Positions 1-7,875 of a stretch of DNA of 64,000 bases are shown here, piece by piece. The translations under genes and the position numbers were made by a program. Below the pieces are notes generated by a model, which ran no database searches, had not been told where the DNA came from, and saw only the letters and a list, made by a program, of their open reading frames with translations. The stretch covers positions 1 through 64,000 of the forward strand of contig NZ_JASNRC010000001.1 of assembly GCF_030411995.1 (NCBI RefSeq). Direction: 5' to 3'. This DNA comes from Massilia sp. YIM B02769 (GTDB lineage: Bacteria; Pseudomonadota; Gammaproteobacteria; Burkholderiales; Burkholderiaceae_D). How positions within the stretch are numbered: position 1 is the first letter of the stretch; each line of letters starts with the position of its first letter.

Positions 1-35
1 AGCTGGCACCTTCATCAAACGCCCACACTTATCGA

Positions 36-56
36 CTGTTAATTGTTAAAGAACTT
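36..56 (-). promoter_or_regulatory. rRNA leader boxA-like antitermination element
   Basis: On the minus strand this reads GTTCTTTAACAATTAA, matching the boxA motif bound by NusB/S10 in rRNA leaders. It lies about 65 bp downstream of a good promoter (119-147) and is followed by the conserved stretch found ahead of betaproteobacterial rRNA genes. The rRNA gene itself should begin just beyond the left edge of the window. Confidence 0.7.
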
Positions 57-118
57 ATTCGGTGTTGCTTGCTGCATTTTCGACAAATCGTTTTGTTTGT
101 CAGCAGCAGAGAAGTGAG

Positions 119-147
119 ATTATGCAGTGTTTCGCGATCTTCGTCAA
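119..147 (-). promoter_or_regulatory. rRNA operon proximal promoter (P2-like)
   Basis: On the minus strand there is a -35 TTGACG (142-147), a 17-bp spacer and a -10 CATAAT (119-124). It points left into the boxA leader. A second good promoter lies about 125 bp upstream, the tandem arrangement typical of rrn operons. That it drives 16S rRNA is inferred, because the gene is outside the window. Confidence 0.75.
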
Positions 148-244
148 CCCCTTCGTTGCTTCAGCTCAGTTTCCTGAGTTCGCTGTTGTTAGATCAACTA
201 CTTGATTTCGTTGACGTTTTCATACAGCGCTGAAGCGGAGGCGA

Positions 245-274
245 ATCATAGCAAAGGTGCGTAGGGGTTCGCAA
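245..274 (-). promoter_or_regulatory. rRNA operon distal promoter (P1-like)
   Basis: On the minus strand there is a -35 TTGCGA (269-274), an 18-bp spacer and a -10 TATGAT (245-250), followed by a C-rich discriminator (TCGCC) of the kind seen at stringently controlled rRNA promoters. It is the upstream member of a tandem pair. Confidence 0.65.
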
Positions 275-330
275 GGGCTTTGCGTGACTATGTTCAAGAG
301 GGGGTACGGATGTGCATGCGGTGAGACGGC

Positions 331-417
331 GTGGACATTAGGGCTGGCTAGATGCCAGCACTACGAATGTCCACCTTACCAAAGCCAAGGCAAGGTGGGT
401 TCGAGAACCCACCCTAC
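331..417. repeat. REP/BIME-like palindromic repeat pair, copy 1 (degenerate)
   Basis: There are two hairpins. GTGGACATT (331-339) pairs with AATGTCCAC (366-374), with extra DNA in the loop. GGTGGGTTC-GA-GAACCCACC (394-413) is followed by CTAC. This is the most diverged of the ten copies and sits between the rRNA promoters and the acylase gene. Confidence 0.7.
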
Positions 418-433
418 GGAGCGTCATCGGGTC

Positions 434-2854
434 TTACTCTTTTAGTGTGACCGTGGTGTAGTTGGGGTCGGCCTTGATCTTCGCTGCGGTGAACGGCAGC
501 ACCGGCCATTCCTTGCGCGAGAAGACCTGTACCTGGTCGGCATACCAGGGCGACTTGGGATCGGTGGACTGGCCATAGGTCAGCATGGCTTGCGCTACCG
601 GGCCGGCGTCGTCGAAGGTGACGGTCTGGATGTAGCTTTGGCCCCAGTGCACGCCCTCGTAGCCGCCTGCGCCGAGCGGGTTGCGCATGGTCAGCGAGTT
701 ATACGAGCCGTCGAGATTGCCGATGCCGCCGTGCAGCGGGATGCGGACCCCATTGCGCGGTTCCACCTGATAGTCGCCGAGGCGGCCATCCAGGGGAATG
801 CCGAGGCCCTGTAATTTAAGTGCGGCATTCTTCAGCGCGCTCAGCATGGCAGGCACGGCAGCTGGTGCGACGCCGCCTGGCGTGTGGATCGGGTCGGCCG
901 GGTTGAACGGTACCGCCCACTTGTTCGGAATGCCGGCAGCCGTATTCCAGAACTCGCGGAACAGGACGGCGCCGCGGCTGTCGACGTTCACGCGGCGGTC
1001 CCAGGCGCCCAGCACGGTGCAGGCCTGGACCAGCACGGCGTCGGCATTGCCGGCACAGGCCGGCAGCAGCTCGGGCAGCACCAGCTCGGCCGCGTACAGT
1101 CGGTTGGCAAAGGCCAGCTCCTGGATATCGGTGAGCTTGAGCTTGCCGCGCTGGGCGACCATGTCCTCGAACTGCAGGAAGCCGATGCGGGTGCGCAGGC
1201 TCTGCTCGACACCCACGCGGCCGTACAGCGGCGAGAAGCCTAGCGGCGCCGGGCCGGTGAGCAGGGCCTTTGGATTGCTCAGCCAATAGCTGTCGTTCGA
1301 ATTGCCGACGTAATCGGTGCGGAGCAGCCAGGGAGCCGTGGCCGGCGAGTAGATGCCCGGCGGCGCGCCGGCGTCCTGGCCCCAGCCGCAGCTGCTGCGC
1401 GAGCCGTCGAACAGCAGCGCCGCCTGCAGCAGCAGGCAACCGTTGGCGAACTTGTCGGCGTTCATGTGCGGCACCACGCTGGCGTCCGCGTACAGGGCGT
1501 TGCCGTCGCGGTCGGCGGCCACGGTGTTCACCCAGGGCAGGCCCACCGTTTTATCGAGCGCGGCTTTCAGCGTCTGCACGCTGGTGGCGGTGCCGATACC
1601 CAGCCATTGTTCGAGCATGCGCGTGTTGTTGCGGTTCGGATCGGCCAGTACATAGGCGGCGCTCGACGTCCAGGTCAGGCCTGCCTCCGGCTTGACGATC
1701 ACGGCGCCCTGCTTCGCGAAGTAGAAGGTCTTGCTGCGCTTCTGGATGGCGCCGTCGGCCTGCAGCAGGTCGACCGTCACCGTCTTCGATGTCATCTTCT
1801 GGCGCTCGCCATCGACCATATAGGTCGTGCCGGTGGCGTCGCCGGCATCGAGCGCCAGGCGGAAGGTAGTGAAGTGCATCGCCGTGGTCACCGTATGGCT
1901 CCAGGCAATGTCTTTATTAAAACCAATGACGATGGCCGGCACGCCGCCGATGATCACACCCATGGCGTCGTAGCGGTTCGGCACCGTCAGGTGGGCCTGG
2001 TAGAAGCGGTCGGTGGTGGTCCAGGGATAGTGCGGGTTGCCAAGCAGGAGACCACGGCCGCTGGCGGACAGATCCTTGCCGACCGCCAGCGCATTGCTGC
2101 CGAAGCCCTGCGTGTTCAATTGCTCTAGCCGCGCCAGCAGGAAGGCAGGGTCGAGCTTGCGCGCCGCCCGTTTGGCCAGGCTGACCGGGGCGCTGGGCGT
2201 GCGTCCTGCGGCGACGAATTCTTTCGAGAATGCCTGGCCGGAAGCGTGCAGCGCCTTTTCCGCGATCACTAAGTACATGTCGTCGAGCGTGATCGGGCGC
2301 ACCCATTTGGCGCTCGCGCAGGGTGCGGGCAGCTTGCCGGCGTAATCCTTCAGGTAGCGGTTATAGCCTTCAACATAGCCTTCGAGAATGTCGCGCGGTT
2401 CCTGGGCGCCGGCGGCATAGTTGGCGCGCAATTGTTCGATGTCGAGGTAGCCCTTGAAGAAGAAGTCGCTGTCCTCGTTCTTCAGGTCCATGAAGCCGCT
2501 GGCGGCGCCGTACTCGTCGGCGGTGCGTTTCGGCGCGCGCGCTTCGCCGCCAAAGAAGGCCGAGCGCTCGCCGCGTACCGTCAGCAGCGAGTCGGCGAAC
2601 ATGCAGACATTGTCCTGGGCATACGCATACGCCAGCCCATAGCCGAGGCTGCGGAAATCCTGGGCCTGCACGTGCGGCACGCCGTGGGTGGTGCGGGCCA
2701 GTTCGACGGTGATGCGCGAGGCGGTTACCGGCGGCGGGGGCGGCGCCGGTTCGTCATCGTCATCGTGGTGGTGGCAGGCGCCCAGGCTCAGGGCAAGGGA
2801 TGCTGCAAGGAAGAGTCGGCACGGCTGGGTGACCGCACTGTTGCTACGCTTCAT
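434..2854 (-). CDS. Penicillin acylase family lipoprotein (Ntn hydrolase; AHL/aculeacin-acylase-like)
   Basis: This 806-residue protein begins with a lipoprotein signal whose lipobox LGAC places the lipidated cysteine at residue 27, followed by His/Asp- and Pro-rich linker. The family is made as a precursor that self-cleaves into alpha and beta chains. The expected cut is Gly252/Ser253 in QGFGSNALAVG, which would leave Ser253 as the N-terminal nucleophile. A conserved N-terminal segment (TTHGVPHVQAQDFRSLGYG) supports the acylase family. It hydrolyses amide bonds of acylated substrates in the periplasm or at the cell surface. Relatives include acyl-homoserine-lactone acylases, but the substrate cannot be read from sequence. 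It is transcribed alone. Confidence 0.9.
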   Translation of the reverse strand: MKRSNSAVTQPCRLFLAASLALSLGACHHHDDDDEPAPPPPPVTASRITVELARTTHGVPHVQAQDFRSLGYGLAYAYAQDNVCMFADSLLTVRGERSAFFGGEARAPKRTADEYGAASGFMDLKNEDSDFFFKGYLDIEQLRANYAAGAQEPRDILEGYVEGYNRYLKDYAGKLPAPCASAKWVRPITLDDMYLVIAEKALHASGQAFSKEFVAAGRTPSAPVSLAKRAARKLDPAFLLARLEQLNTQGFGSNALAVGKDLSASGRGLLLGNPHYPWTTTDRFYQAHLTVPNRYDAMGVIIGGVPAIVIGFNKDIAWSHTVTTAMHFTTFRLALDAGDATGTTYMVDGERQKMTSKTVTVDLLQADGAIQKRSKTFYFAKQGAVIVKPEAGLTWTSSAAYVLADPNRNNTRMLEQWLGIGTATSVQTLKAALDKTVGLPWVNTVAADRDGNALYADASVVPHMNADKFANGCLLLQAALLFDGSRSSCGWGQDAGAPPGIYSPATAPWLLRTDYVGNSNDSYWLSNPKALLTGPAPLGFSPLYGRVGVEQSLRTRIGFLQFEDMVAQRGKLKLTDIQELAFANRLYAAELVLPELLPACAGNADAVLVQACTVLGAWDRRVNVDSRGAVLFREFWNTAAGIPNKWAVPFNPADPIHTPGGVAPAAVPAMLSALKNAALKLQGLGIPLDGRLGDYQVEPRNGVRIPLHGGIGNLDGSYNSLTMRNPLGAGGYEGVHWGQSYIQTVTFDDAGPVAQAMLTYGQSTDPKSPWYADQVQVFSRKEWPVLPFTAAKIKADPNYTTVTLKE

Positions 2855-3049
2855 ATGGACGCTTTCTGCGGCGACGGCCGCTTGACCGGGTGGTGAAAGT
2901 GAACTGTCTTGGGGCGGGCCTGCCCCAGATTGATGCGAAGAACCAGCTTGAATGCTGGCATGCCCCTTACAAACTCGTCAAGCCAATGGACGCGCTATCC
3001 CTGCCGTGTTTCCGCAGATGTCGCTTTTATGCGGAGCACGCCGACTTTC

Positions 3050-3871
3050 TTACTTTGGAGCAACGAGCGGGACCGCGGCGCGGGTCTGCATGCCCTGCCG
3101 GGCGATCGCAGCCTGCAACGCGGCGATGCGGGCACGCATGGCCGGGTGCGAATCGAAATAATGCGAACCCGGGATGGCCTTGTCCTCGCCTTTGTCCAGC
3201 GCTTCGAAGAATTCGGTGGCGCCGCCGGCGTGGCCGTAGCGGCAGGCCAGCACCTGCAAGGCCCTGGCGTCGGCCGCCGCTTCGCGCGTGCGCGAGTAAT
3301 CGGCATCGCCCAATTGCTTGACCGGCGCCAGCACGCTGGCCAGGGCCGAGGTATCGCCGCTGAGCAAGGCGGCCAGGCCATACAGCACGATGCCGCGCCC
3401 GAGTGCGCGCAGGTGGTCGCGGTGCGACAGGTGGGCCATCTCGTGGGCCAGCACGAAGGCCAGGCCATTTTCCGATTGCACGTGCTCGAGCAGGGCCGAG
3501 AACACGTAGATGTTGCCGCCCGGGACCACGACCGCATTCGGCGTCTTCGATTCGACCAGCCTGACCGTGGCCGGGCCGGTGAAGCGGGCGCAGCTGCGCA
3601 GGCTGTCGACCAGGGCCTGCAGCCGGGCTTCGCGCACATCGCCCTGCCCCGGCGCAACGATCGCGGGCGCCTTGTCGGCGAGCAGGCGCGTCAGCGAAGC
3701 CTCGGTGGACGCGTCCATGCGGTCGACCACGGCGTCGACCAGCAGGCCCAGCACGAAGAAGGCCAGCAGCGCCAGCGCCGCCAGCTTGACCAGGATCGAC
3801 ACGAAGTCCTTGAGCGGATGCTCGTCGCTGACATTGTCGTTGCGGCTGGGCAAGGACGGCTGGTACTTCAT
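3050..3871 (-). CDS. M48 family metalloprotease, membrane-anchored
   Basis: This 273-residue protein has one transmembrane helix near residues 22-46 and a zinc-protease domain. HEMAH at 143-147 supplies the two zinc His residues and the catalytic Glu. The third ligand is probably Glu197 in REAAADA. It resembles the M48 peptidases used in membrane or envelope protein quality control. The ATG overlaps the stop of the upstream YbjQ-like gene (ATGA), so it is translationally coupled as the last gene of a three-gene operon. Substrates are unknown. Confidence 0.88.
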   Translation of the reverse strand: MKYQPSLPSRNDNVSDEHPLKDFVSILVKLAALALLAFFVLGLLVDAVVDRMDASTEASLTRLLADKAPAIVAPGQGDVREARLQALVDSLRSCARFTGPATVRLVESKTPNAVVVPGGNIYVFSALLEHVQSENGLAFVLAHEMAHLSHRDHLRALGRGIVLYGLAALLSGDTSALASVLAPVKQLGDADYSRTREAAADARALQVLACRYGHAGGATEFFEALDKGEDKAIPGSHYFDSHPAMRARIAALQAAIARQGMQTRAAVPLVAPK

Positions 3872-4341
3872 GCTGCGCTTGGTTCCACCATATAGATCGC
3901 CGTGGCAAAGGCGAACACTTCGACGGCGCCGATGCCGCCCCGCGCGTTCTTCGACAGCGAGGCCGTCTCCAGGCGCAGGTTGACGATCTCGTGCGCGCCG
4001 GGGCAGCTTTCCTTCAGGCGCAGCACGGCTTCGCGCTTGGCGCGGTCGAGCAGGCTTTCATACGACTTGACCGGGCCGCCGATGATGCTGCGCAGGCCGG
4101 CGGCGGCACGCTTGAAGTAATCGATCGAGACGACGACGCTGCCGCCGACCAGCTCGCTACGCGCCACCTGGCCTGGCAGCAAGGGATAACGGCTGGCCGT
4201 GGCCGGCAGGTGCAGCCAGGCTTGTTCGCGTTCGTGGATCGAGCGGTAGTGGCGTTTTTCGTTGAGTTGCCCGAAGAAGAAGCCGAGCACGATGGGCACC
4301 ACCCAGATCAGCAGCGGGAAGAAGGGAGCAAAGGCTTCCAT
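3868..4341 (-). CDS. YbjQ-like domain protein with N-terminal membrane helix
   Basis: The 157-residue product starts with a hydrophobic segment (FFPLLIWVVPIVLGFFFG), followed by a YbjQ/UPF0145-like domain. The chosen ATG lies one base after the stop of the upstream ybjQ-type gene; an upstream in-frame extension would overlap that gene and is unlikely. The last codons overlap the M48 protease start. The proximity of a YbjQ-like pair to a membrane protease suggests a shared envelope role, but the function of the family is not established. Confidence 0.75.
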   Translation of the reverse strand: MEAFAPFFPLLIWVVPIVLGFFFGQLNEKRHYRSIHEREQAWLHLPATASRYPLLPGQVARSELVGGSVVVSIDYFKRAAAGLRSIIGGPVKSYESLLDRAKREAVLRLKESCPGAHEIVNLRLETASLSKNARGGIGAVEVFAFATAIYMVEPSAA

Positions 4342-4342
4342 G

Positions 4343-4657
4343 TCAGGCGACCGTGACCGCGGTACCGTAGACGTAGATCTCGGCCGCGCCGACCGCCACC
4401 GACGAGGTCGAGAAGCGCACATTGACGATGGCATTCGCGCCCATCTGCTGGGCTTGCGCCTTCATGCGTTCGATGGCCTGGTCGCGCGATTCGTTCAGCA
4501 GTTCGGTATAGCCGCGCAGTTCGCCGCCGACGATGTTCTTCAGGCCAGCCATGATGTCGCGGCCGACGTGCTTGGCGCGCACGGTGCTGCCCGAGACGAC
4601 GCCGTGGCTGGCGGTAATGGTTTTGCCGGGGATGGTTTCGATATTGCTGAGGTACAT
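4343..4657 (-). CDS. ybjQ: YbjQ family (UPF0145) putative heavy-metal-binding protein
   Basis: This 104-residue protein matches the compact YbjQ family from end to end: a GKTITASHGVVSGST segment, a central GGELRGYTELL segment and a MGANAIVNVRF segment. The family forms oligomeric beta-rich proteins and is often labelled heavy-metal-binding, but the biochemical role is unproven. It is the first gene of the operon reading toward the M48 protease, with a good promoter at 4690-4719. Confidence 0.85.
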   Translation of the reverse strand: MYLSNIETIPGKTITASHGVVSGSTVRAKHVGRDIMAGLKNIVGGELRGYTELLNESRDQAIERMKAQAQQMGANAIVNVRFSTSSVAVGAAEIYVYGTAVTVA

Positions 4658-4689
4658 GATTTACTTTCATGAAAAATCGCAGAGCATGC

Positions 4690-4719
4690 ATTCTATGCAT
4701 GATCGTTTGATAATTTCAA
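4690..4719 (-). promoter_or_regulatory. Sigma-70 promoter of the ybjQ/M48 operon
   Basis: On the minus strand there is a -35 TTGAAA (4714-4719), an 18-bp spacer and a -10 TAGAAT (4690-4695). The -10 is about 32 bp upstream of the ybjQ ATG. Confidence 0.65.
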
Positions 4720-4731
4720 TGCGGAAAGCAT

Positions 4732-4837
4732 GTAGGGTGGGCGCCCCGTGCCCACGCGTGAGCTATGAACATTGTTGGCCGAGTTTAGTGTCAACACCAT
4801 GCACATGTCACGCGTGGGCACGGAGCGCCCACCCTAC
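4732..4837. repeat. REP/BIME-like repeat pair, copy 2
   Basis: The left unit begins GTAGGGTGGGCGCC and the right unit ends GGCGCCCACCCTAC, as mirror images with CACGCGT / ACGCGTG inside them. The short core contains CATTGTTGGC and CAACACC, remnants of the longer core seen in copies 7 and 8. It lies between the ybjQ promoter and the 5S terminator. Confidence 0.85.
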
Positions 4838-4884
4838 GATTTCACCTGTCCACGGCCAAAAGTGCCGGTAACGAGCACAAAAGC

Positions 4885-4918
4885 AAAAAACCCCGCCAAG
4901 CTCACTTGGCGGGGTTTT
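4885..4918 (-). terminator. Rho-independent terminator of the 5S rRNA gene
   Basis: A 14-bp perfect stem (AAAACCCCGCCAAG with its complement) surrounds the loop CTCA and is followed, reading leftward, by a run of T. It lies about 22 bp beyond the 3' end of the 5S gene. Confidence 0.85.
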
Positions 4919-4939
4919 CGCATTTACTACATATAACTA

Positions 4940-5054
4940 GCCTGACGATAACCTACTTTCACACTGGTTGCAGCACTATCATCGGCGCAAAGTCGTTTCA
5001 CGGTCCTGTTCGGGATGGGAAGGGGTGGGACCGACTTGCTATGGTCATCAGGCA
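4940..5054 (-). rRNA. rrf: 5S ribosomal RNA, solitary copy
   Basis: The minus strand starts TGCCTGATGACCATAGCAAG, contains the conserved CCCATCCCGAACAGGACCGTG block and ends GGTTATCGTCAGGC, which closes the terminal stem. The gene appears complete. It is unusual in having no 23S rRNA upstream: a protein-coding gene on the opposite strand begins about 145 bp away. A strong terminator follows it. Confidence 0.93.
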
Positions 5055-5112
5055 TAACTTGCTGGAAAACTGTTCCACAACTGGGCAACAGGCTTCCTGA
5101 ATTCCGGGGCGC

Positions 5113-5141
5113 ATTCTAACAGGCAATATCTGAAAACGCTA
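5113..5141 (-). promoter_or_regulatory. Possible independent promoter of the orphan 5S gene
   Basis: The minus strand has TAGAAT (5113-5118) followed by a GC-rich GCGCCCC discriminator, like rRNA promoters. The -35 region (TAGCGT at 17 bp) is poor. It lies about 60 bp upstream of the 5S 5' end, so an independent transcript is plausible but unproven. Confidence 0.4.
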
Positions 5142-5197
5142 GTGCCGCAGGAAGCGCCAGCGCGTAAAATGCCGGTTTCTCCAGACCGCACCGCGCC

Positions 5198-6685
5198 ATG
5201 ACCATCCTGCTCGCCACCCTGAACGCCCGCTACGCCCACGCTTCCCTGGGCCTGCGCTATCTGCTGGCGAACATGGGGCCGCTGCAGGAACAGACCGCGC
5301 TGATGGAATTCGTGATCGGCGCCAAGACCACCGAGGTGGTCGAACGCCTGCTGGCGCGCAAGCCACGGATTGTCGGCTTCGGGGTCTACATCTGGAACGT
5401 GGAAGAGACCACCAGGATCGTCGCCATGCTGAAACGTGTGGCGCCCGAGGTGACCGTCGTGCTGGGCGGCCCGGAAGTCTCGTTCGAGACGAACGAGCAG
5501 GAAATCTGCAGGCTGGCCGACTACGTCGTTACCGGCTGGGGCGACGTCACCTTCCCGAAACTGTGCGGCGAGATCCTGCACGGCCCCAAGCCACTGATGA
5601 AGGTGCACGCCGGCGTGCAGCCGCCGATGGCCGACATCGCCCTGCCCTACTCTTTATATAGTGCCGAGGACATCGCCCACCGCACGATCTACGTGGAAGC
5701 TTCGCGCGGCTGCCCCTTCAAGTGCGAATTCTGCCTGTCCTCGCTCGACAAAACGGCCTGGCCCTTCCCGCTGGATGATTTCCTGGCGCAGATGGAAGAC
5801 CTGCACGCTAGAGGCGCGCGCCTGTTCAAGTTCGTCGACCGCACCTTCAACCTGAACGTGAAGACCAGCCTGCGCATCATGCAGTTCTTCCTCGACAAGC
5901 TGGAAGCCAACCCCGACGACCCAGTGTATGCCCACTTCGAGCTGGTGCCCGACCACCTGCCGGAAGCGCTGAAGGAAACCATCGCCAAGTTCCCGGCCGG
6001 CGCCCTGCAGTTCGAGATCGGCATCCAGAGCTTCAACCCGGAAGTGCAGGCCCTGGTCAGCCGGCGCCAGAACAACGAGAAGGCCGCCGACAACATCCGC
6101 TGGCTGTGCGAGCAGTCGCAGGCCCACCTGCACGTCGACTTGATCGCCGGCCTGCCCGGCGAAGACATGGCCAGCTTCGCGCGCGGCTTCGACCAATTGG
6201 TGGGCCTGGGCGCGCACGAGATCCAGTTCGGCATATTGAAACGCCTGCGCGGCACGCCGATCATCCGCCATACCGAGCCGTTCGCCATGGTCTACGACCC
6301 CTACCCGCCCTACACGGTGCTGGCCACCAGCACGGTGGACTTCACCACCATGCAGCGCCTGGTGCGCTTTGCCCGTTACTGGGACCTGGTGGCGAACTCG
6401 GGCCGCTTCGCGCACACGGTCAAAGCCTTGCTCGGCGACCAGCCTTTCGTCAACTTCATGGCCTTCTCGGACTGGATCTACGCCCGCACCGACGCCACCC
6501 ACCGCATCGCCCTCGACAAGCTGGCCAGGCTGGTGGGCGAGTGGCTGGTGGAAAGCGGCATGGCGCGCGAACAGGCGGCAGCCCTGCTGGCCAGCGACTA
6601 CGCCGGCAATGTCGACGCCAAGGCAAAAACCGCGCCGCAACAGGTCGCCGCCCCGGCAAGGCAAGTCCGCCACCTGGCAGCCTGA
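5198..6685 (+). CDS. B12-binding domain radical SAM protein (DUF4080 type)
   Basis: This 495-residue protein has an N-terminal cobalamin-binding-like Rossmann domain (residues 1-130; NARYAHASLGLRYL, then VLGGPEVSF). A radical SAM core follows, with the 4Fe-4S motif C172-x3-C176-x2-C179 in EASRGCPFKCEFC. The C-terminal third is the DUF4080-like extension. Such enzymes use S-adenosylmethionine and often B12 for methylation or rearrangement; the substrate here is unknown. It stands alone ahead of the lipid-transport operon, diverging from the orphan 5S gene. Confidence 0.87.
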   Translation: MTILLATLNARYAHASLGLRYLLANMGPLQEQTALMEFVIGAKTTEVVERLLARKPRIVGFGVYIWNVEETTRIVAMLKRVAPEVTVVLGGPEVSFETNEQEICRLADYVVTGWGDVTFPKLCGEILHGPKPLMKVHAGVQPPMADIALPYSLYSAEDIAHRTIYVEASRGCPFKCEFCLSSLDKTAWPFPLDDFLAQMEDLHARGARLFKFVDRTFNLNVKTSLRIMQFFLDKLEANPDDPVYAHFELVPDHLPEALKETIAKFPAGALQFEIGIQSFNPEVQALVSRRQNNEKAADNIRWLCEQSQAHLHVDLIAGLPGEDMASFARGFDQLVGLGAHEIQFGILKRLRGTPIIRHTEPFAMVYDPYPPYTVLATSTVDFTTMQRLVRFARYWDLVANSGRFAHTVKALLGDQPFVNFMAFSDWIYARTDATHRIALDKLARLVGEWLVESGMAREQAAALLASDYAGNVDAKAKTAPQQVAAPARQVRHLAA

Positions 6686-6704
6686 ACACTCTACAGGAGC
6701 GCGA

Positions 6705-6752
6705 ATGAGCAAAATTGGCCGATTCCTTTTACACTGCAACAATGCAGATTGA
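6705..6752 (+). CDS. Possible 15-codon leader ORF before the mlaE-type gene
   Basis: ATG at 6705 is preceded by a good AGGAG site and encodes MSKIGRFLLHCNNAD. The ORF overlaps the ATG (6742) of the permease in another frame and stops at 6752. It could couple translation into the operon, or it may simply be a chance ORF behind a Shine-Dalgarno-like sequence. No homology is recognised. Confidence 0.25.
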   Translation: MSKIGRFLLHCNNAD

Positions 6753-7875
6753 TAATGCGCCAATATTAACTATCCAGAAATCCGCCTCCGGCGCGGGGCA
6801 ATCTGTCATGGCGAGCGGCGTCTGGCAGGTGCACGCCCTCACCGCCAGCGGCAAGCTGAAGGGAATCAACCGCAGCCTGGCAGCCCTGAGGAAGGGCGGC
6901 CAGCTCGAATGGGACCTGACCGAAGTCGAGAGCATCGACCACATCGGCGCCCAGATGTTCTGGAATGCCTGGGGCAAGAAGCGCCCCGCCAGCTTGCGGC
7001 TCGACCCGCGCCAGGAAGAACTGTTCGCGCGGATCGAAAAAGCCAACGAAATCAACATGCCGCGCCAGCGCGTCAGCGCGCTGAACTGGATCATCGTGCT
7101 GGGCCAGGGTTTACTTACCTTCTTCGAGCACCTGCACGGCTTCATCGAACTGATCGGCCGCCTGGTGCAAGACCTGTGGCGCTTCGTGCGCCGTCCGAAC
7201 ACCGGGCCCTGGCGCGAAATCTCGGCCAACATCTACCACTCCGGCTTCCAGGCCCTGGGCATCACGGCCCTGGTCGGCTTCCTGATCGGGGTGGTGCTGT
7301 CCTACCTGTCGGCGCAGCAGCTGCGCCAGTTCGGCGGCGACATCTACCTGGTCGACATCCTCGGCATGGCCGTGATCCGCGAACTCGGCCCGCTGCTGGC
7401 GGCGATCCTGGTGGCCGGCCGTTCCGGCTCCTCGATCACGGCCCAGCTGGGCGTGATGCGGGTGAACGAGGAACTCGACGCCATGCTGGTGATGGGCATC
7501 TCGCATGGCTACCGCCTGATCATGCCGAAGGTGATCGCACTCGGCATCGCCATGCCGCTGCTGGTGGTCTGGACCGACGCCATGGCCCTGCTCGGCGGCG
7601 CCGCCTCGGCCAAGCTGGAACTCGGCCTGTCGTTCCGCTACTTCCTGCAAAAGCTGCCGGACGCGGTGCCGATGGCGAACTACACGATCGGCCTGCTGAA
7701 AGGGATGACCTTCGGCATGCTGATCGCCCTCGTCTCTTGCCACTTCGGCCTGCGCATCAAGCCGAACACCGAAAGCCTGGGACGCGGCACCACCACGTCC
7801 GTGGTCACCTCGATCACCGTCGTCATCCTGGCCGACGCCGTGTTCGCCATCATCTTCAGCGGAGTGGGCTTCTGA
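6742..7875 (+). CDS. mlaE: Lipid ABC transporter permease, STAS-MlaE fusion
   Basis: The 377-residue protein carries an N-terminal STAS-like (MlaB-type) domain (about 1-105) fused to an MlaE permease with several membrane helices. The family signature is visible in VIRELGPLLAAILVAGRSGSS and QLGVMRVNEELDAM. MlaE proteins form the inner-membrane channel of phospholipid transporters that maintain outer-membrane asymmetry. The ATG at 6742 is preferred; a TTG at 6715 is the alternative. The stop overlaps the start of the ATPase gene (TGATG). Confidence 0.88.
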   Translation: MQIDNAPILTIQKSASGAGQSVMASGVWQVHALTASGKLKGINRSLAALRKGGQLEWDLTEVESIDHIGAQMFWNAWGKKRPASLRLDPRQEELFARIEKANEINMPRQRVSALNWIIVLGQGLLTFFEHLHGFIELIGRLVQDLWRFVRRPNTGPWREISANIYHSGFQALGITALVGFLIGVVLSYLSAQQLRQFGGDIYLVDILGMAVIRELGPLLAAILVAGRSGSSITAQLGVMRVNEELDAMLVMGISHGYRLIMPKVIALGIAMPLLVVWTDAMALLGGAASAKLELGLSFRYFLQKLPDAVPMANYTIGLLKGMTFGMLIALVSCHFGLRIKPNTESLGRGTTTSVVTSITVVILADAVFAIIFSGVGF

